Positions 50,079 through 60,177 are shown, numbered from the stretch's first letter. The stretch is DNA of 64,000 nucleotides from Hymenobacter sp. CRA2 (GCF_002007105.1 NZ_MVBC01000009.1:1-64000), one strand, 5' to 3'. Notes: generated by a model from the sequence alone, not told the origin. Numbers and translations: made by a program.

Positions 50079-50494
50079 GCAGCGGGCAGGACACAGCTCA
50101 TGCGCACGTAGGGAATCGGGCCCTTGTAAAACGGCTCGCCCTCCACGGCAAAACCAAATTTCTGGTAAAACCCGGCCTTTTCCTGCCGGGCATCGCACCA
50201 CAGCCGCCGGGTACCCAACCGGGCGGCTTCTTGCATGATATGGCGCAGCAAGGCCGAACCAACGCCCTGCCCCTGCACGTCGGGCCGGGTAGCAAACTTG
50301 CGGAAGCGGGCCACCTCGCCGTCCACAAACAAGGACACCACGCTCAGCAGTTCCTGGCCACGAAAGGCCCCGAAGTGCAGCCCCGCGGCGTCCTCGGGCA
50401 GCTCCACGTAGGCGGCGGGCTTATCGGGCCAGAGCACCTGGTGGCGCAGCGCGTAGGTGGCCGCGGGCTCGATGCGGCGGATATCGAGGCTCAT
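50075..50494 (-). CDS. GNAT-family N-acetyltransferase (139 aa)
   Basis: Compact GNAT fold. LSVVSLFVDGEVARFRKFAT is the central strand pair, RPDVQGQGVGSALLRHIMQE contains the acetyl-CoA loop Q-x-x-G-x-G/A, and RRLWCDARQEKAGFYQKFGF is the C-terminal signature. Substrate unknown. Fourth gene of the PnuT/NadR-like/epimerase operon, 2 bases after the epimerase stop. Start ATG 50494 (MSLDIRRIE). Confidence 0.9.
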   Translation of the reverse strand: MSLDIRRIEPAATYALRHQVLWPDKPAAYVELPEDAAGLHFGAFRGQELLSVVSLFVDGEVARFRKFATRPDVQGQGVGSALLRHIMQEAARLGTRRLWCDARQEKAGFYQKFGFAVEGEPFYKGPIPYVRMSCVLPAA

Positions 50495-50496
50495 CC

Positions 50497-51378
50497 TCAG
50501 CCTACGCTGATGGAATAACTGGCCGCAAACGTCCGCCCCGGCGCCAAGGTCATAATGCCTTCTTTGTCGCGCAGCTCGCCTGAGTCGCCCACGGAGCTGG
50601 CAATACCGTGCCAGGGCTCGATGCACACAAACGGGGCACCGGGGCCCTTGGTCCACAGGCCGAGGTACGGGAAGCCGTTGAACTGTATCTGCACGTGGCG
50701 CGCGGAGCGGCGGCTGGCCAAGGTCAGCTGCGTAAAGTCGTAGTGCTTCAGCACCAGGGCATCCTGGCTGAACAGCTCGTACGTCAGCGGCAGCTCACTG
50801 GCATCGGCTAGGATGGTTTCCGTTTCGCCGTTGAGCAGGCCGCCGCTGAGCAGGTGGCGCTCTAGCGTCACGGGATGCTCGAAGCGGAAGGCGTAGTCCT
50901 CGAACGTTTCGTCGGGCAGCAGCGGGCAGCGGAAAGCCGGGTGCGCCCCGATGCTGAACAGCAGCTCCTGCTCGGCGCTGGGGTTGCGCACCTGCCAGCT
51001 TACGTGCAGGGTAGTTTCCTGCAAGCGGTAGCCGATGATCAGCTCAAAGGCAAAGGGGTACTGCTCGCGGGTCTGCGCGTCGTCGCGCAGGCGCAGCTGC
51101 ACGCGGCCGGGGGCCTGCTCTACCAGCTCGAAGGCTTGGTCGCGGGCAAAGCCGTGCTGCGGCAGGCGGTAGTGCTGGCCTTGGTGCTGGTAGGTATCAT
51201 CGGACAGGCGGCCGACGATGGGAAACAGCACCGGCGCATGGCGGGCCCACACGGCCGGGTCGGCCGGCCAGATGTATTCCAGCCCGTCGAAGTCGGTGCG
51301 GACGAAGCTGCTCAGCTCGGCCCCGTGGGCGTTGACGGCGACACGGCACCGGTCGTTTTCGAGGTGGTAGACGCTCAT
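50497..51378 (-). CDS. Aldose 1-epimerase family protein, LacX-like (293 aa)
   Basis: Galactose-mutarotase fold of the LacX/YeaD-like branch: VAVNAHGAELSSFVRTDFDG, LEYIWPADPAVWARHAPVLF, YRLPQHGFARDQAF and IGAHPAFRCPL with the conserved His, and a C-terminal Glu in FVCIEPWHG. It interconverts anomers of a free or phosphorylated sugar. Its ATG overlaps the stop of the NadR-like gene (ATGA), showing translational coupling. Confidence 0.92.
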   Translation of the reverse strand: MSVYHLENDRCRVAVNAHGAELSSFVRTDFDGLEYIWPADPAVWARHAPVLFPIVGRLSDDTYQHQGQHYRLPQHGFARDQAFELVEQAPGRVQLRLRDDAQTREQYPFAFELIIGYRLQETTLHVSWQVRNPSAEQELLFSIGAHPAFRCPLLPDETFEDYAFRFEHPVTLERHLLSGGLLNGETETILADASELPLTYELFSQDALVLKHYDFTQLTLASRRSARHVQIQFNGFPYLGLWTKGPGAPFVCIEPWHGIASSVGDSGELRDKEGIMTLAPGRTFAASYSISVG

Positions 51379-51962
51379 AACTGCGGGTGTTGGTAGTCGG
51401 GGTTCGAAGAAGCCAGGATGGGCCCTGTGTCGCGCCCCAGCAGGGTATCGACCACGAAAATGGCCTGCTCCAGCCGCCGCTCGGCGCTGCCGTCGATTTC
51501 GGCGAAGTTGGACAGTTGCTCGGTCAGCTCGCGGCGGTAGAGGTCGTAAAAATATTGGCGCAGGTGCGGATGCTCCCGCAGCGGGTCTGGCTCCCAGGGC
51601 AGATCCACGCCCAGCAGCAGAATCAGGTCGTAGCGCCGCCGCTCGATTTCCTCCCGAATCCAGTTGGGGCACTCCCCGAAGGCGTGCTCAGTCCAGACCT
51701 TGATAACCAGCAGCTCCGTGTCGCAGAAGATGACGGGCAGGCCGCGGGCTTCGGCGGCGGCTATGGCGGCGTCTTCAGCGGCCAGCTGCCCACGGGCAAT
51801 GGCTTCCACGTCGGCCAGGGTGTAGGCCAGCCCGATGTCGTGCGTTTCGAGGTACTGACGGGCGTATTCGGGCACCCAGCTGGTGCCGTAGTGCCCGGCC
51901 AGCTGCTGGCTGAGCGTGGTTTTACCGGTGGATTCGGGACCAGTGAGGGCAACGCGCAGCAT
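51375..51962 (-). CDS. NadR-like P-loop kinase (195 aa)
   Basis: Walker A GPESTGKTTLSQQLA at the N-terminus, then VPEYARQYLETHDIGLAYTL, VIFCDTELLVIKVWTEHAFG (Walker B-like), and LLLGVDLPWEPDPLREHPHL, as in the ribosylnicotinamide kinase domain of NadR. There is no adenylyltransferase domain and no HTH. It lies directly after the PnuC-type transporter gene (one-base overlap). It probably phosphorylates the imported molecule to trap it; given the nearby thiamine receptor the substrate may be thiamine rather than nicotinamide riboside (inference). Confidence 0.9.
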   Translation of the reverse strand: MLRVALTGPESTGKTTLSQQLAGHYGTSWVPEYARQYLETHDIGLAYTLADVEAIARGQLAAEDAAIAAAEARGLPVIFCDTELLVIKVWTEHAFGECPNWIREEIERRRYDLILLLGVDLPWEPDPLREHPHLRQYFYDLYRRELTEQLSNFAEIDGSAERRLEQAIFVVDTLLGRDTGPILASSNPDYQHPQL

Positions 51963-52600
51963 CAGCGGGTGGGCGGGTTAACGGTGTCGAGGACGGGCGC
52001 GGCCTGGGCTTGGCGCATCAGCCGGCGCCACTCCCAATACCCGAAGGCAGCAATGCCGAGGTACAGCAAATACAGCCCGCTGGTGGCGTGCAGGCTCTTG
52101 TACCAGTACATGGGCACGTAAATCAAATCGACCACAATCCAGAGCAGCCAGTTTTCCACGCGCTTGCGGGTGAGCAAGTACTGGGCCATCAGGCTGATGG
52201 CGGTGGTCAGGCTGTCGAGGTAGGGCAGCGCGGCATCGGTGTGGTTGGCCAGGTAGTAGCCGAAGCCGCCGGTGTACGCGGCGGCGGCCAGCGCCAGCCA
52301 CAGCCACTCCGGCGCGGTGGCGCGCGTCACCACCAGCGCCTGGTGCTGCTGCCCGCCGCGCAGCCACTCGTACCAGCCGTAAATGCTCATGGCAATGAAT
52401 ACGAACTGCAGGTTGCGGTCGGAGTACAGCAGGGCACGGTGAAATACCAGCACGTAGAGCGCGCAGCTCACGATGGCCACCGGAAAATTCCAGATGGTGC
52501 CCACGGCGGCCAGCACCACGCACACCAGCCCGGTGGCAAAGGCGGCCCACTCCAGCGGGCCGGTGCCGGCTACTGCGGTCCAGAGGTCATACCAAGACAA
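51962..52600 (-). CDS. PnuC/PnuT-family vitamin transporter (212 aa)
   Basis: Seven predicted membrane helices with family motifs WNFPVAIVSCALYVLVFHRA, QFVFIAMSIYGWYEWLRGG, DSLTTAISLMAQYLLTRKRV and ENWLLWIVVDLIYVPMYWYK. The family carries nicotinamide riboside (PnuC) or thiamine (PnuT); homologs beside TPP-riboswitch receptors are generally predicted to be PnuT, so I favour thiamine, tentatively. I infer a TTG start at 52600 (MSWYDLWTAVAG): the longer frame to 52663 would start inside the -7 box. First gene of a coupled four-gene operon. Confidence 0.88.
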   Translation of the reverse strand: MSWYDLWTAVAGTGPLEWAAFATGLVCVVLAAVGTIWNFPVAIVSCALYVLVFHRALLYSDRNLQFVFIAMSIYGWYEWLRGGQQHQALVVTRATAPEWLWLALAAAAYTGGFGYYLANHTDAALPYLDSLTTAISLMAQYLLTRKRVENWLLWIVVDLIYVPMYWYKSLHATSGLYLLYLGIAAFGYWEWRRLMRQAQAAPVLDTVNPPTR

Positions 52601-52660
52601 AGCAGAGAAATGGAAGCGGGTGGAAAAACCAACAGCACAGCCCGGCCAGGGTGGCGCCGC

Positions 52661-52668
52661 CAAAGCTA
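52661..52668 (-). promoter_or_regulatory. -7 element of the PnuT operon
   Basis: TAGCTTTG on the minus strand. The inferred transcript start (about 52656) leaves a 56-base leader before the TTG at 52600. No clear -33. Confidence 0.55.
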
Positions 52669-52681
52669 ACGACTGTCAGGC

Positions 52682-52689
52682 TACTTTTG
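52682..52689 (+). promoter_or_regulatory. -7 element of the rhodanese gene
   Basis: TACTTTTG (TAnnTTTG), divergent from and 13 bases away from the PnuT operon box. The inferred transcript would start at the first base of repeat leader C. Confidence 0.5.
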
Positions 52690-52691
52690 TA

Positions 52692-52771
52692 AGTGAACTG
52701 GTGAAATGATGAGTGCCGTTTCTGTAGCCCGCACATCAACTCACCAATTCGCCATTTCACCACTTCGCCGC
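52692..52771 (+). repeat. GTGA/TCAC inverted-repeat leader, copy C
   Basis: Far arm GTGAACTGGTGAAATGAT, core GAGTGCCGT (52711-52719), then ATCAACTCACCAATTCGCCA and TTTCACCACTTCGCCGC directly before the rhodanese ATG. Same orientation and order as copies A and D. Confidence 0.82.
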
Positions 52772-53098
52772 ATGTCCTTGCCCGAACTCACGCCCGAACA
52801 ACTCCGCGACCGGCTGGCCGCCGGCGAAACCCTGCAGCTTATCGACGTGCGGGAGCCCGAGGAGTACGCCTACTGCCGCATCGAGGGCAGCCAGCTGATT
52901 CCGCTGGGCGAGCTGGCCCGCCGCGCCGACGAAATCGGCGAGGAGCAGCCGGTGGTACTTATCTGCCACCACGGCGTGCGTTCCATGCAGGCGCTGGCCT
53001 ACCTGCAGCACCGCCACGGGCTGACCAATCTGCTGAACCTGCGCGGCGGCATCCACGCGTGGTCGGTGCGGGTAGACCCGGCGGTGCCGGTGTATTAA
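52772..53098 (+). CDS. Rhodanese-like sulfurtransferase domain protein (108 aa)
   Basis: Single rhodanese domain: TLQLIDVREPEEYAYCRIEG, QLIPLGELARRADEIG, and the active-site loop VVLICHHGVRS with catalytic Cys (about residue 68), ending LRGGIHAWS. It should transfer sulfane sulfur or act as a thiol carrier in the cytoplasm. Start ATG 52772 directly follows repeat leader C; the 22 codons upstream in frame are repeat sequence. Confidence 0.92.
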   Translation: MSLPELTPEQLRDRLAAGETLQLIDVREPEEYAYCRIEGSQLIPLGELARRADEIGEEQPVVLICHHGVRSMQALAYLQHRHGLTNLLNLRGGIHAWSVRVDPAVPVY

Positions 53099-53189
53099 GT
53101 GGTGAAATAGTGAGATGGAGAACTGGTGAGTGCCGTCCACGCAGCCAAAACGTCAAACTCACCAGTTCACCACATCACCACATCACCAC
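53096..53189 (+). repeat. GTGA/TCAC inverted-repeat leader, copy D
   Basis: Fills the gap from the rhodanese stop to the inferred hrpB start. GTGGTGAAATAGTGAGATGG, GAGAACTGGT, core GAGTGCCGT (53128-53136), then GTCAAACTCACCAGTTCACC and three further CACATCACCA-type units. It runs into TTG at 53190. Confidence 0.82.
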
Positions 53190-55724
53190 TTGACCTTCCC
53201 CGATTTGCCCATTCGCGCCGCGCTGCCGGAGCTGCTGCGCGCCCTCGAAGCCGGCAACCGAGCCGTGCTGCAGGCCCCGCCCGGTGCGGGCAAAACCACG
53301 CTGGTGCCGCTGGCGTTGCTCGAGGCGCCCTGGCGTGAGAATGGCAAGATTATCATGCTGGAGCCGCGCCGCCTGGCTGCCCGCGCCGCTGCCACGCGCA
53401 TGGCCCAGCTGTTGGGGGAGCCGGTGGGCCAGACCGTCGGTTACCGCGTCCGGCTCGAAAACAAAGTCTCGGCCCGCACGCGCATCGAAGTCGTGACGGA
53501 GGGCATTCTGACGCGCCTTGTGCAGGACGACCCGGCCCTGGAAGGCATCAGCGCCGTGCTCTTCGACGAATTTCACGAACGCAGCCTGCCGGCCGACCTC
53601 GGCCTGGCCTTGGCGCTGGACGCCCAGCAGGTGCTGCGGCCCGATTTGCGCCTGCTCGTCATGTCGGCTACGCTGGACGCGGCCCGGCTGGGGCCGTGGC
53701 TGCAGGCGCCGGTCGTCAGCAGCGAAGGCCGCATGCACCCGGTCGAGACGGTATACCTGAGCCCACGCCGCGCCGCGGGCCTGCCCAATCGTCCCGGCGA
53801 ACGACTCAGCGAGCTGACGCCGGCCACTGTGCGCGAGGCCCTGACTCAGCACACTGGCGACGTGCTCGTGTTTTTGCCCGGCTTGGCCGATCAGCGCCGC
53901 GTAAGCGAGCGTCTGTCGCCGAGCCTGGGCGCCGAAGTTGACCTGCACGTGCTGCACGGCGAGCTGCCGCTGGATCAGCAGGACGCTGCCCTCCGCCCTG
54001 CCCTGGCTGGCCGCCGCAAAGTGGTGCTGGCCACCAGCATTGCTGAAACCAGCCTGACCATCGAAGGCGTGCGGGTAGTTGTCGACGGTGGCTTTGCCCG
54101 CGTGCCGCGCTTTGTGCCCCGCACCGGCCTGACCACGCTCGAAACCGTCCCCGTCAGCCAGGCGGCGGCCGACCAGCGCCGGGGCCGCGCCGGCCGTCTG
54201 GGCCCCGGCGTGTGCTACCGTCTCTGGACCGAAGGCGACCATACCGGCCTGCCCGCGCACCTCGCGCCCGAAATCCTCACCGCCGACCTGAGCAGCCTGG
54301 CGCTGGAGCTGGCCCTGTGGGGCGCTACCGATGCCACCGCCCTGCACTGGCTCGACGTGCCACCCGCCCCCGCCTTGGCGCAGGCCCGCGAGCTGCTGGT
54401 GCGCTTAGGTGCCGTCACGCCCGGCGGTCAGCCCACGGCCCACGGCCGCGAACTGGCCCGCCTGGGCCTGCCGCCGCGCCTCGGACACTTGGTAGTGCGC
54501 GGCCGCGAGCTAGGCCACGGTGCCACCGCCTGTGCCCTGGCCGCCCTGCTGGCCGAGCGCGACATCCTGCGCAGCACCGACGGCCAGCCCGCCCCGCCCG
54601 ACCTGCGCCTGCGCCTGGAAGCCCTGCAAAGCGGCCGCGCGCCCCTGCCCGGTCTGTTGGCCGATAACACCGGTTTGCGCCGCGTGCGCGACGCCGCCAC
54701 CGCCCTGCGGGGCCGCGCTGGCGTCAAGGCTACCAACCTGGAACCCGATGTGGCCGGCCTGCTCGCCGCTCTTGCCTACCCCGACCGTCTTGGGCAGCGC
54801 GAGGGTACCGACCGTCTGCGCCTCGTCACGGGCCAACGCGTAAGCTTGCCGGCCGAGTTTTTCGCCGCCACCGACGTGTTTTTTGCCGCCGCCCACCTCG
54901 ACGGCCCCGCCAACGCCCCCCGAGCGGCCTTGGCGGCCCCGATGTCGCGCGCTGAAGTGGAGGAGCTGTTTGCCGAGCAGATCAGCGAGCAGGCGGAAGT
55001 GCAGTTCGATGCGGCTACCGGCCGCGTGCTGGCCCGCCGGCTCCGGCGCCTGGGCGCGCTGGTCTTGTCCGACGCCGCGCTGCCCAACCCCGATGCCGAG
55101 GCCGTATCGGCCGCGCTGCTGGAGGGGGTGCGCACCACCGGCCTGCGGGCGCTCAGCTGGACCGAGCACGCCCAGCAGATGCGCGAGCGGTTGGGTTTCC
55201 TGCACCAGCTCTTCCCCGAGGAATGGCCGGCTATGTCTGATGAGGCCCTGTTGGCAGAGCTGGATGAGTGGCTGGCCCCGCACCTGGCCGGCCTGCGCAG
55301 CCTCGCCGACGTCGGCCGCCTCGATGCCGCGGAGCTGCTCCTGCAGCGGCTGCCCGGCGGCTGGGCACAGCGCCAGGACCTAGACCGCCTCGCGCCCTCG
55401 CATCTGGAAGTTCCCAGTGGCTCGCACGTGCGCATCGACTACAGCGAAGCAGCCGCGCCCGTGCTGGCCGTGAAGCTGCAGGAGCTGTTCGGCCTCGTCG
55501 AGACGCCGACTATTGCTGGCGGGCGGGTGCCGCTGCTGCTGCACCTGTTGTCGCCGGGCGGGCGGCCGGCCCAGGTGACCCGCGACCTGCGCAGTTTCTG
55601 GCAAACGGGCTACTTCGAGGTACGCAAAGACCTGCGCGGCCGCTACCCCAAGCACCCCTGGCCCGATGACCCGATGACCCATGTTCCGACCAAGCTGACC
55701 AAGAAGCGCCTGGAAGGCCAGTAG
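53190..55724 (+). CDS. hrpB: ATP-dependent RNA helicase HrpB (844 aa)
   Basis: DEAH/RHA helicase. Motif I is QAPPGAGKTTLVPLALL, Ia MLEPRRLAARAAATRMAQ, II is VLFDEFHERS (DEFH), III LLVMSATLD, V VVLATSIAETSLTIEGVRVV and VI QAAADQRRGRAGR. The C-terminal HrpB-specific domain ends RGRYPKHPWPDDPMTHVPTK. RNA substrate unknown. Start: no ATG is near, the frame opens at GTG 53130 inside the repeat, and TTG 53190 falls exactly where the other repeat leaders place the start codon, so I chose it. Confidence 0.94.
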   Translation: MTFPDLPIRAALPELLRALEAGNRAVLQAPPGAGKTTLVPLALLEAPWRENGKIIMLEPRRLAARAAATRMAQLLGEPVGQTVGYRVRLENKVSARTRIEVVTEGILTRLVQDDPALEGISAVLFDEFHERSLPADLGLALALDAQQVLRPDLRLLVMSATLDAARLGPWLQAPVVSSEGRMHPVETVYLSPRRAAGLPNRPGERLSELTPATVREALTQHTGDVLVFLPGLADQRRVSERLSPSLGAEVDLHVLHGELPLDQQDAALRPALAGRRKVVLATSIAETSLTIEGVRVVVDGGFARVPRFVPRTGLTTLETVPVSQAAADQRRGRAGRLGPGVCYRLWTEGDHTGLPAHLAPEILTADLSSLALELALWGATDATALHWLDVPPAPALAQARELLVRLGAVTPGGQPTAHGRELARLGLPPRLGHLVVRGRELGHGATACALAALLAERDILRSTDGQPAPPDLRLRLEALQSGRAPLPGLLADNTGLRRVRDAATALRGRAGVKATNLEPDVAGLLAALAYPDRLGQREGTDRLRLVTGQRVSLPAEFFAATDVFFAAAHLDGPANAPRAALAAPMSRAEVEELFAEQISEQAEVQFDAATGRVLARRLRRLGALVLSDAALPNPDAEAVSAALLEGVRTTGLRALSWTEHAQQMRERLGFLHQLFPEEWPAMSDEALLAELDEWLAPHLAGLRSLADVGRLDAAELLLQRLPGGWAQRQDLDRLAPSHLEVPSGSHVRIDYSEAAAPVLAVKLQELFGLVETPTIAGGRVPLLLHLLSPGGRPAQVTRDLRSFWQTGYFEVRKDLRGRYPKHPWPDDPMTHVPTKLTKKRLEGQ

Positions 55725-55802
55725 ACGCCGTTTAGCAGGACACCCTGGAACAGCAACATGCTTTTCAGGCCCTGTCTGTTCATCGATTTAAGACCGGCCC
55801 GT

Positions 55803-56624
55803 TTAGCGCGTCACGGGCCGGGGCGGCATCAGCCATTGCTGCCCGTCGTAGACTTCGCCTACCGGGCGCGCACTGCTCGCAATGGGGCTGGTATGAGTGA
55901 GGACGCCCGCCACCGGGTGCCAGGTATGCAGCAGGCAAGCCGGCGCGTCGGACACCACGTGCAGGCGCTCCGTTTCGCGGTAATCGGCCAGCAGCTGGTG
56001 CATGGTGGACGGGCACGTAATGGCTAACGCTCCGTGGAATGCCCGCTGCATAGCGGCGTGCACGTGCCCGGCCGTAATCAGCGCTACCTGCGGATGCCGG
56101 GCTATTATAGCGGCAAAAGCCTCAGCGCCGGCCAAGCCCATGTCGTCGTAGGCCTTCAGGCCCGTCAGGAACGGCGGGTGGTGCATAAACAGCAGCGTGG
56201 GCCGCTCAGGCGCTTCCTGAAGGCGGGCCTCCAGCCACTGCAGCCGCGCTTCATCGAGCAGGCCACCGTCCTGCCCCGGCACGTGAGTATCCAGCCCAAT
56301 CAGCCGCAGCGGCCCTGCATCGACTACGAACTGCACGTAATCGGCCATGGCCTGCGTGCCTTGAGCACCGAAAACGCCCTGCAGTTCGGCGCGCTGGTCG
56401 TGGTTGCCGGGCAGCACGTACACGGGCATGGTCAGCGGCCGCAGCAACTCCCGAAAACGCGCGTACTCCGTGGCCGTGCCGTGTTCGGTACAGTCGCCGG
56501 TGACGAACACCACGTCGGGCAGCGCGGGCAGGCTCAGCACGTGCTCCACGGCCTGCTGCAGCCGAATGCCGGCCTCGTCGTGGCCGTCACGGATATGCGT
56601 ATCGCTGAGTTGGGCGATGATCAT
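55803..56624 (-). CDS. Icc/CpdA-type metallophosphoesterase (273 aa)
   Basis: Calcineurin-like fold with all metal motifs: IIAQLSDTHIRDG (DxH), VVFVTGDCTEHG (GD), YVLPGNHDQR (GNHD), LLFMHHPPFLTG and LITAGHVHAAM (GHxH). The closest type is the 3',5'-cyclic-nucleotide phosphodiesterase CpdA (Icc). It may lower cAMP or act on another phosphodiester. Gene stands alone, 86 bases after the FRG gene on the same strand. Confidence 0.9.
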   Translation of the reverse strand: MIIAQLSDTHIRDGHDEAGIRLQQAVEHVLSLPALPDVVFVTGDCTEHGTATEYARFRELLRPLTMPVYVLPGNHDQRAELQGVFGAQGTQAMADYVQFVVDAGPLRLIGLDTHVPGQDGGLLDEARLQWLEARLQEAPERPTLLFMHHPPFLTGLKAYDDMGLAGAEAFAAIIARHPQVALITAGHVHAAMQRAFHGALAITCPSTMHQLLADYRETERLHVVSDAPACLLHTWHPVAGVLTHTSPIASSARPVGEVYDGQQWLMPPRPVTR

Positions 56625-56710
56625 AGCGTCTTGCAGTTAGTAGCTCGGGCTGCAATAAGCAGTAAAAGCGACGTTATCGACCTCGGCTACTCGGGCAGTT
56701 GATTTGCGGA

Positions 56711-57565
56711 TTACTCCAGCATCTCCGGCCGGCCATTGCCCTCGGGTGGCGCTCCGCCGGGACGATAAGCCGTGCTGTAGTGGCGGTGCAACCAGCGGCT
56801 GAGCCCGCCCAGGCCCGGAAACAGTACCCGCTCGGTAATATTGGCCTGATCGAGCTTGTCGCGGGTTTCCCACTTCAGCCGGGCCGGCAGGATGATGCGA
56901 AAGTACAGTTCTGGATGCTCAGCCAGCCAGGCGTCCAGGTCGGCCTGCGCCGTCGACATTAGGGCAAACAGGGCGTACTGGTGCACGATGCGCGCGTCGA
57001 GCGAGGGCGGCTCCAGAAACAGCAGAAAGGGCTGCTCGGGCTGCATGTCGGCCAGTTCGCGCAGGTTGCGGCACACGGGCTCCAGCAGATCGGGCGTAAA
57101 CACGTTGGAGCCCTCTGTGCGCAGCGCGTCGCGCAGCTTGGGCGGCATGTATTCGGCGGCCTTTACATAGTTCAGCGCCCAGATGACGCCGTCCTGGTGG
57201 TAGGCCTCGAGGTCGTCGGTGGCGAAGTGCAGGGCCACGTAGGGCGAGTACGTCCAGTCGAGCAGGCGCGTGGGCAGGCCGTGGTGCTGGGCCACGGCCA
57301 GCCAATCCCACACCGAGGCCTTGTCGGGGATGCTCGTGTCGTGGGCGTACTTGCGGAAGTTGCGCAGCAGGTGGTGCTCCAGCTCGTGAAAAGCGCCGCC
57401 GAGGCGCTGCAGGCTGGTACTCAGGGTATAATCGTAGCTGCGTACGCCGCGGTATACAAACGGCGAGCGGAACCGGCCGATACGGCCGTCCCAGGTGTCG
57501 CGAAACAGGATGTGCTGCAGCTCTTCCCAGGAGCTGACCACGAATTCGTTCAGGGGAGTGGGCAC
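56711..57565 (-). CDS. FRG domain protein (284 aa)
   Basis: The FRG signature is clear: FVYRGVRSYDYTLSTSLQRL, then WDWLAVAQHHGLPTRLLDWT followed by SPYVALHFATDD. The conserved Arg, His and Asp suggest a catalytic or ligand pocket; the fold is said to resemble ADP-ribosyltransferases and the family often sits in phage or defence contexts, but no such genes are adjacent. I infer a GTG start at 57565 (MPTPLNEFVV); a TTG at 57598 is possible. Cytoplasmic. Function open. Confidence 0.85.
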   Translation of the reverse strand: MPTPLNEFVVSSWEELQHILFRDTWDGRIGRFRSPFVYRGVRSYDYTLSTSLQRLGGAFHELEHHLLRNFRKYAHDTSIPDKASVWDWLAVAQHHGLPTRLLDWTYSPYVALHFATDDLEAYHQDGVIWALNYVKAAEYMPPKLRDALRTEGSNVFTPDLLEPVCRNLRELADMQPEQPFLLFLEPPSLDARIVHQYALFALMSTAQADLDAWLAEHPELYFRIILPARLKWETRDKLDQANITERVLFPGLGGLSRWLHRHYSTAYRPGGAPPEGNGRPEMLE

Positions 57566-57782
57566 GGGCGGAAGATGTAGGTCCGAGCGGCACTGCAAGT
57601 ACGCAAAGTTGGCGCGGACCGGCCATGCGAAATGCGGGGTTCACGCCTCGAAAGAGCACCGCCAAAAAACTTAACACACGCCGGCCGAAAACTTAACATA
57701 CTAAAGCATAACACTACCGTAACATTAGTCGATATTCGATAACAGTTTCTTAATAAGCCGTCAACCGTTTTTCCCGCCCGGT

Positions 57783-58559
57783 ATGACCCCACTTCTCCGC
57801 TTCTTCACTTGCGCTTTGCTTTTGACGGCTCCTGCAGTTGCCCTTGCTCAGCAACTGCCCGACGGCTCCGTAGCTGAGCGCAACGACAACCTCTGGCTGG
57901 TAGGTGCCGCCCAGGCCCGCCTCACCGACAAGTGGAACGGCTACGCGGAAGTGCAGCTGCGCCGCACCGACCAAGGCCGCAAGCCTCAGCAAACGGTGCT
58001 GCGCGTGGCCGCCAACTACCACGTCGGCAGTTGCCTGCAGCTCGGTGCCGGTGCGCTTTACCAGAAGGTCTACCCCTACGGCCGCTTCGCGCTGCCCGAA
58101 TCGGCTCCGGAGCACGGCTTCTACCAACAGGTGCAGTTTCAGGACCTCACCGGCCGGGTGCAACTGCTGCACCGCTACCGCCTGGAGCAGCGCTGGATAC
58201 GCTGGCCCGAAGCCCAGCGGTTTACCTACCAGAACCGCACCCGCTATCAGCTCGCCCTGCTGCTGCCCTTGCTCGGCGCGAAGCTGACCACCGGCATGCC
58301 TTACCTTATTGCCAGCGACGAAATCTTGGTGAACTTCGGCCGTAACGCGCCCAACAAGTTCGACCAAAACCGCCTTTACGCCGGGTTGGGCTACACCGCC
58401 TCCAAGCTGGTACGCCTCGAAGCCGGCTACCTGAACCAGCTGTTGCAGCAGCGTGACCAGCGGGTGTTCGAGCACAACCACACCTTGCAGCTGAGCGTGC
58501 TTTTCAACGTAGACTTGCGCCGCGACGCGCTGCCCGATGCGGCCTCTGTTGTCGATTAG
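57783..58559 (+). CDS. DUF2490 outer-membrane-like beta protein, paralog 2 (258 aa)
   Basis: Signal peptide (MTPLLRFFTCALLLTAPAVA, cleavage near LAQ), then DUF2490 strands: [69 protein letters not shown] and a terminal LSVLFNVDLRRD. Homologous over its whole length to the protein at 33049. Small outer-membrane barrel predicted; function unknown. Monocistronic, in the same orientation as guaB. Confidence 0.85.
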   Translation: MTPLLRFFTCALLLTAPAVALAQQLPDGSVAERNDNLWLVGAAQARLTDKWNGYAEVQLRRTDQGRKPQQTVLRVAANYHVGSCLQLGAGALYQKVYPYGRFALPESAPEHGFYQQVQFQDLTGRVQLLHRYRLEQRWIRWPEAQRFTYQNRTRYQLALLLPLLGAKLTTGMPYLIASDEILVNFGRNAPNKFDQNRLYAGLGYTASKLVRLEAGYLNQLLQQRDQRVFEHNHTLQLSVLFNVDLRRDALPDAASVVD

Positions 58560-58574
58560 CTTTCCTGTAAGTAA

Positions 58575-60146
<1,572 letters not shown>

Positions 60147-60177
60147 GCGGCTTAGCTCTTACGGCTGCTTTTCGAAG

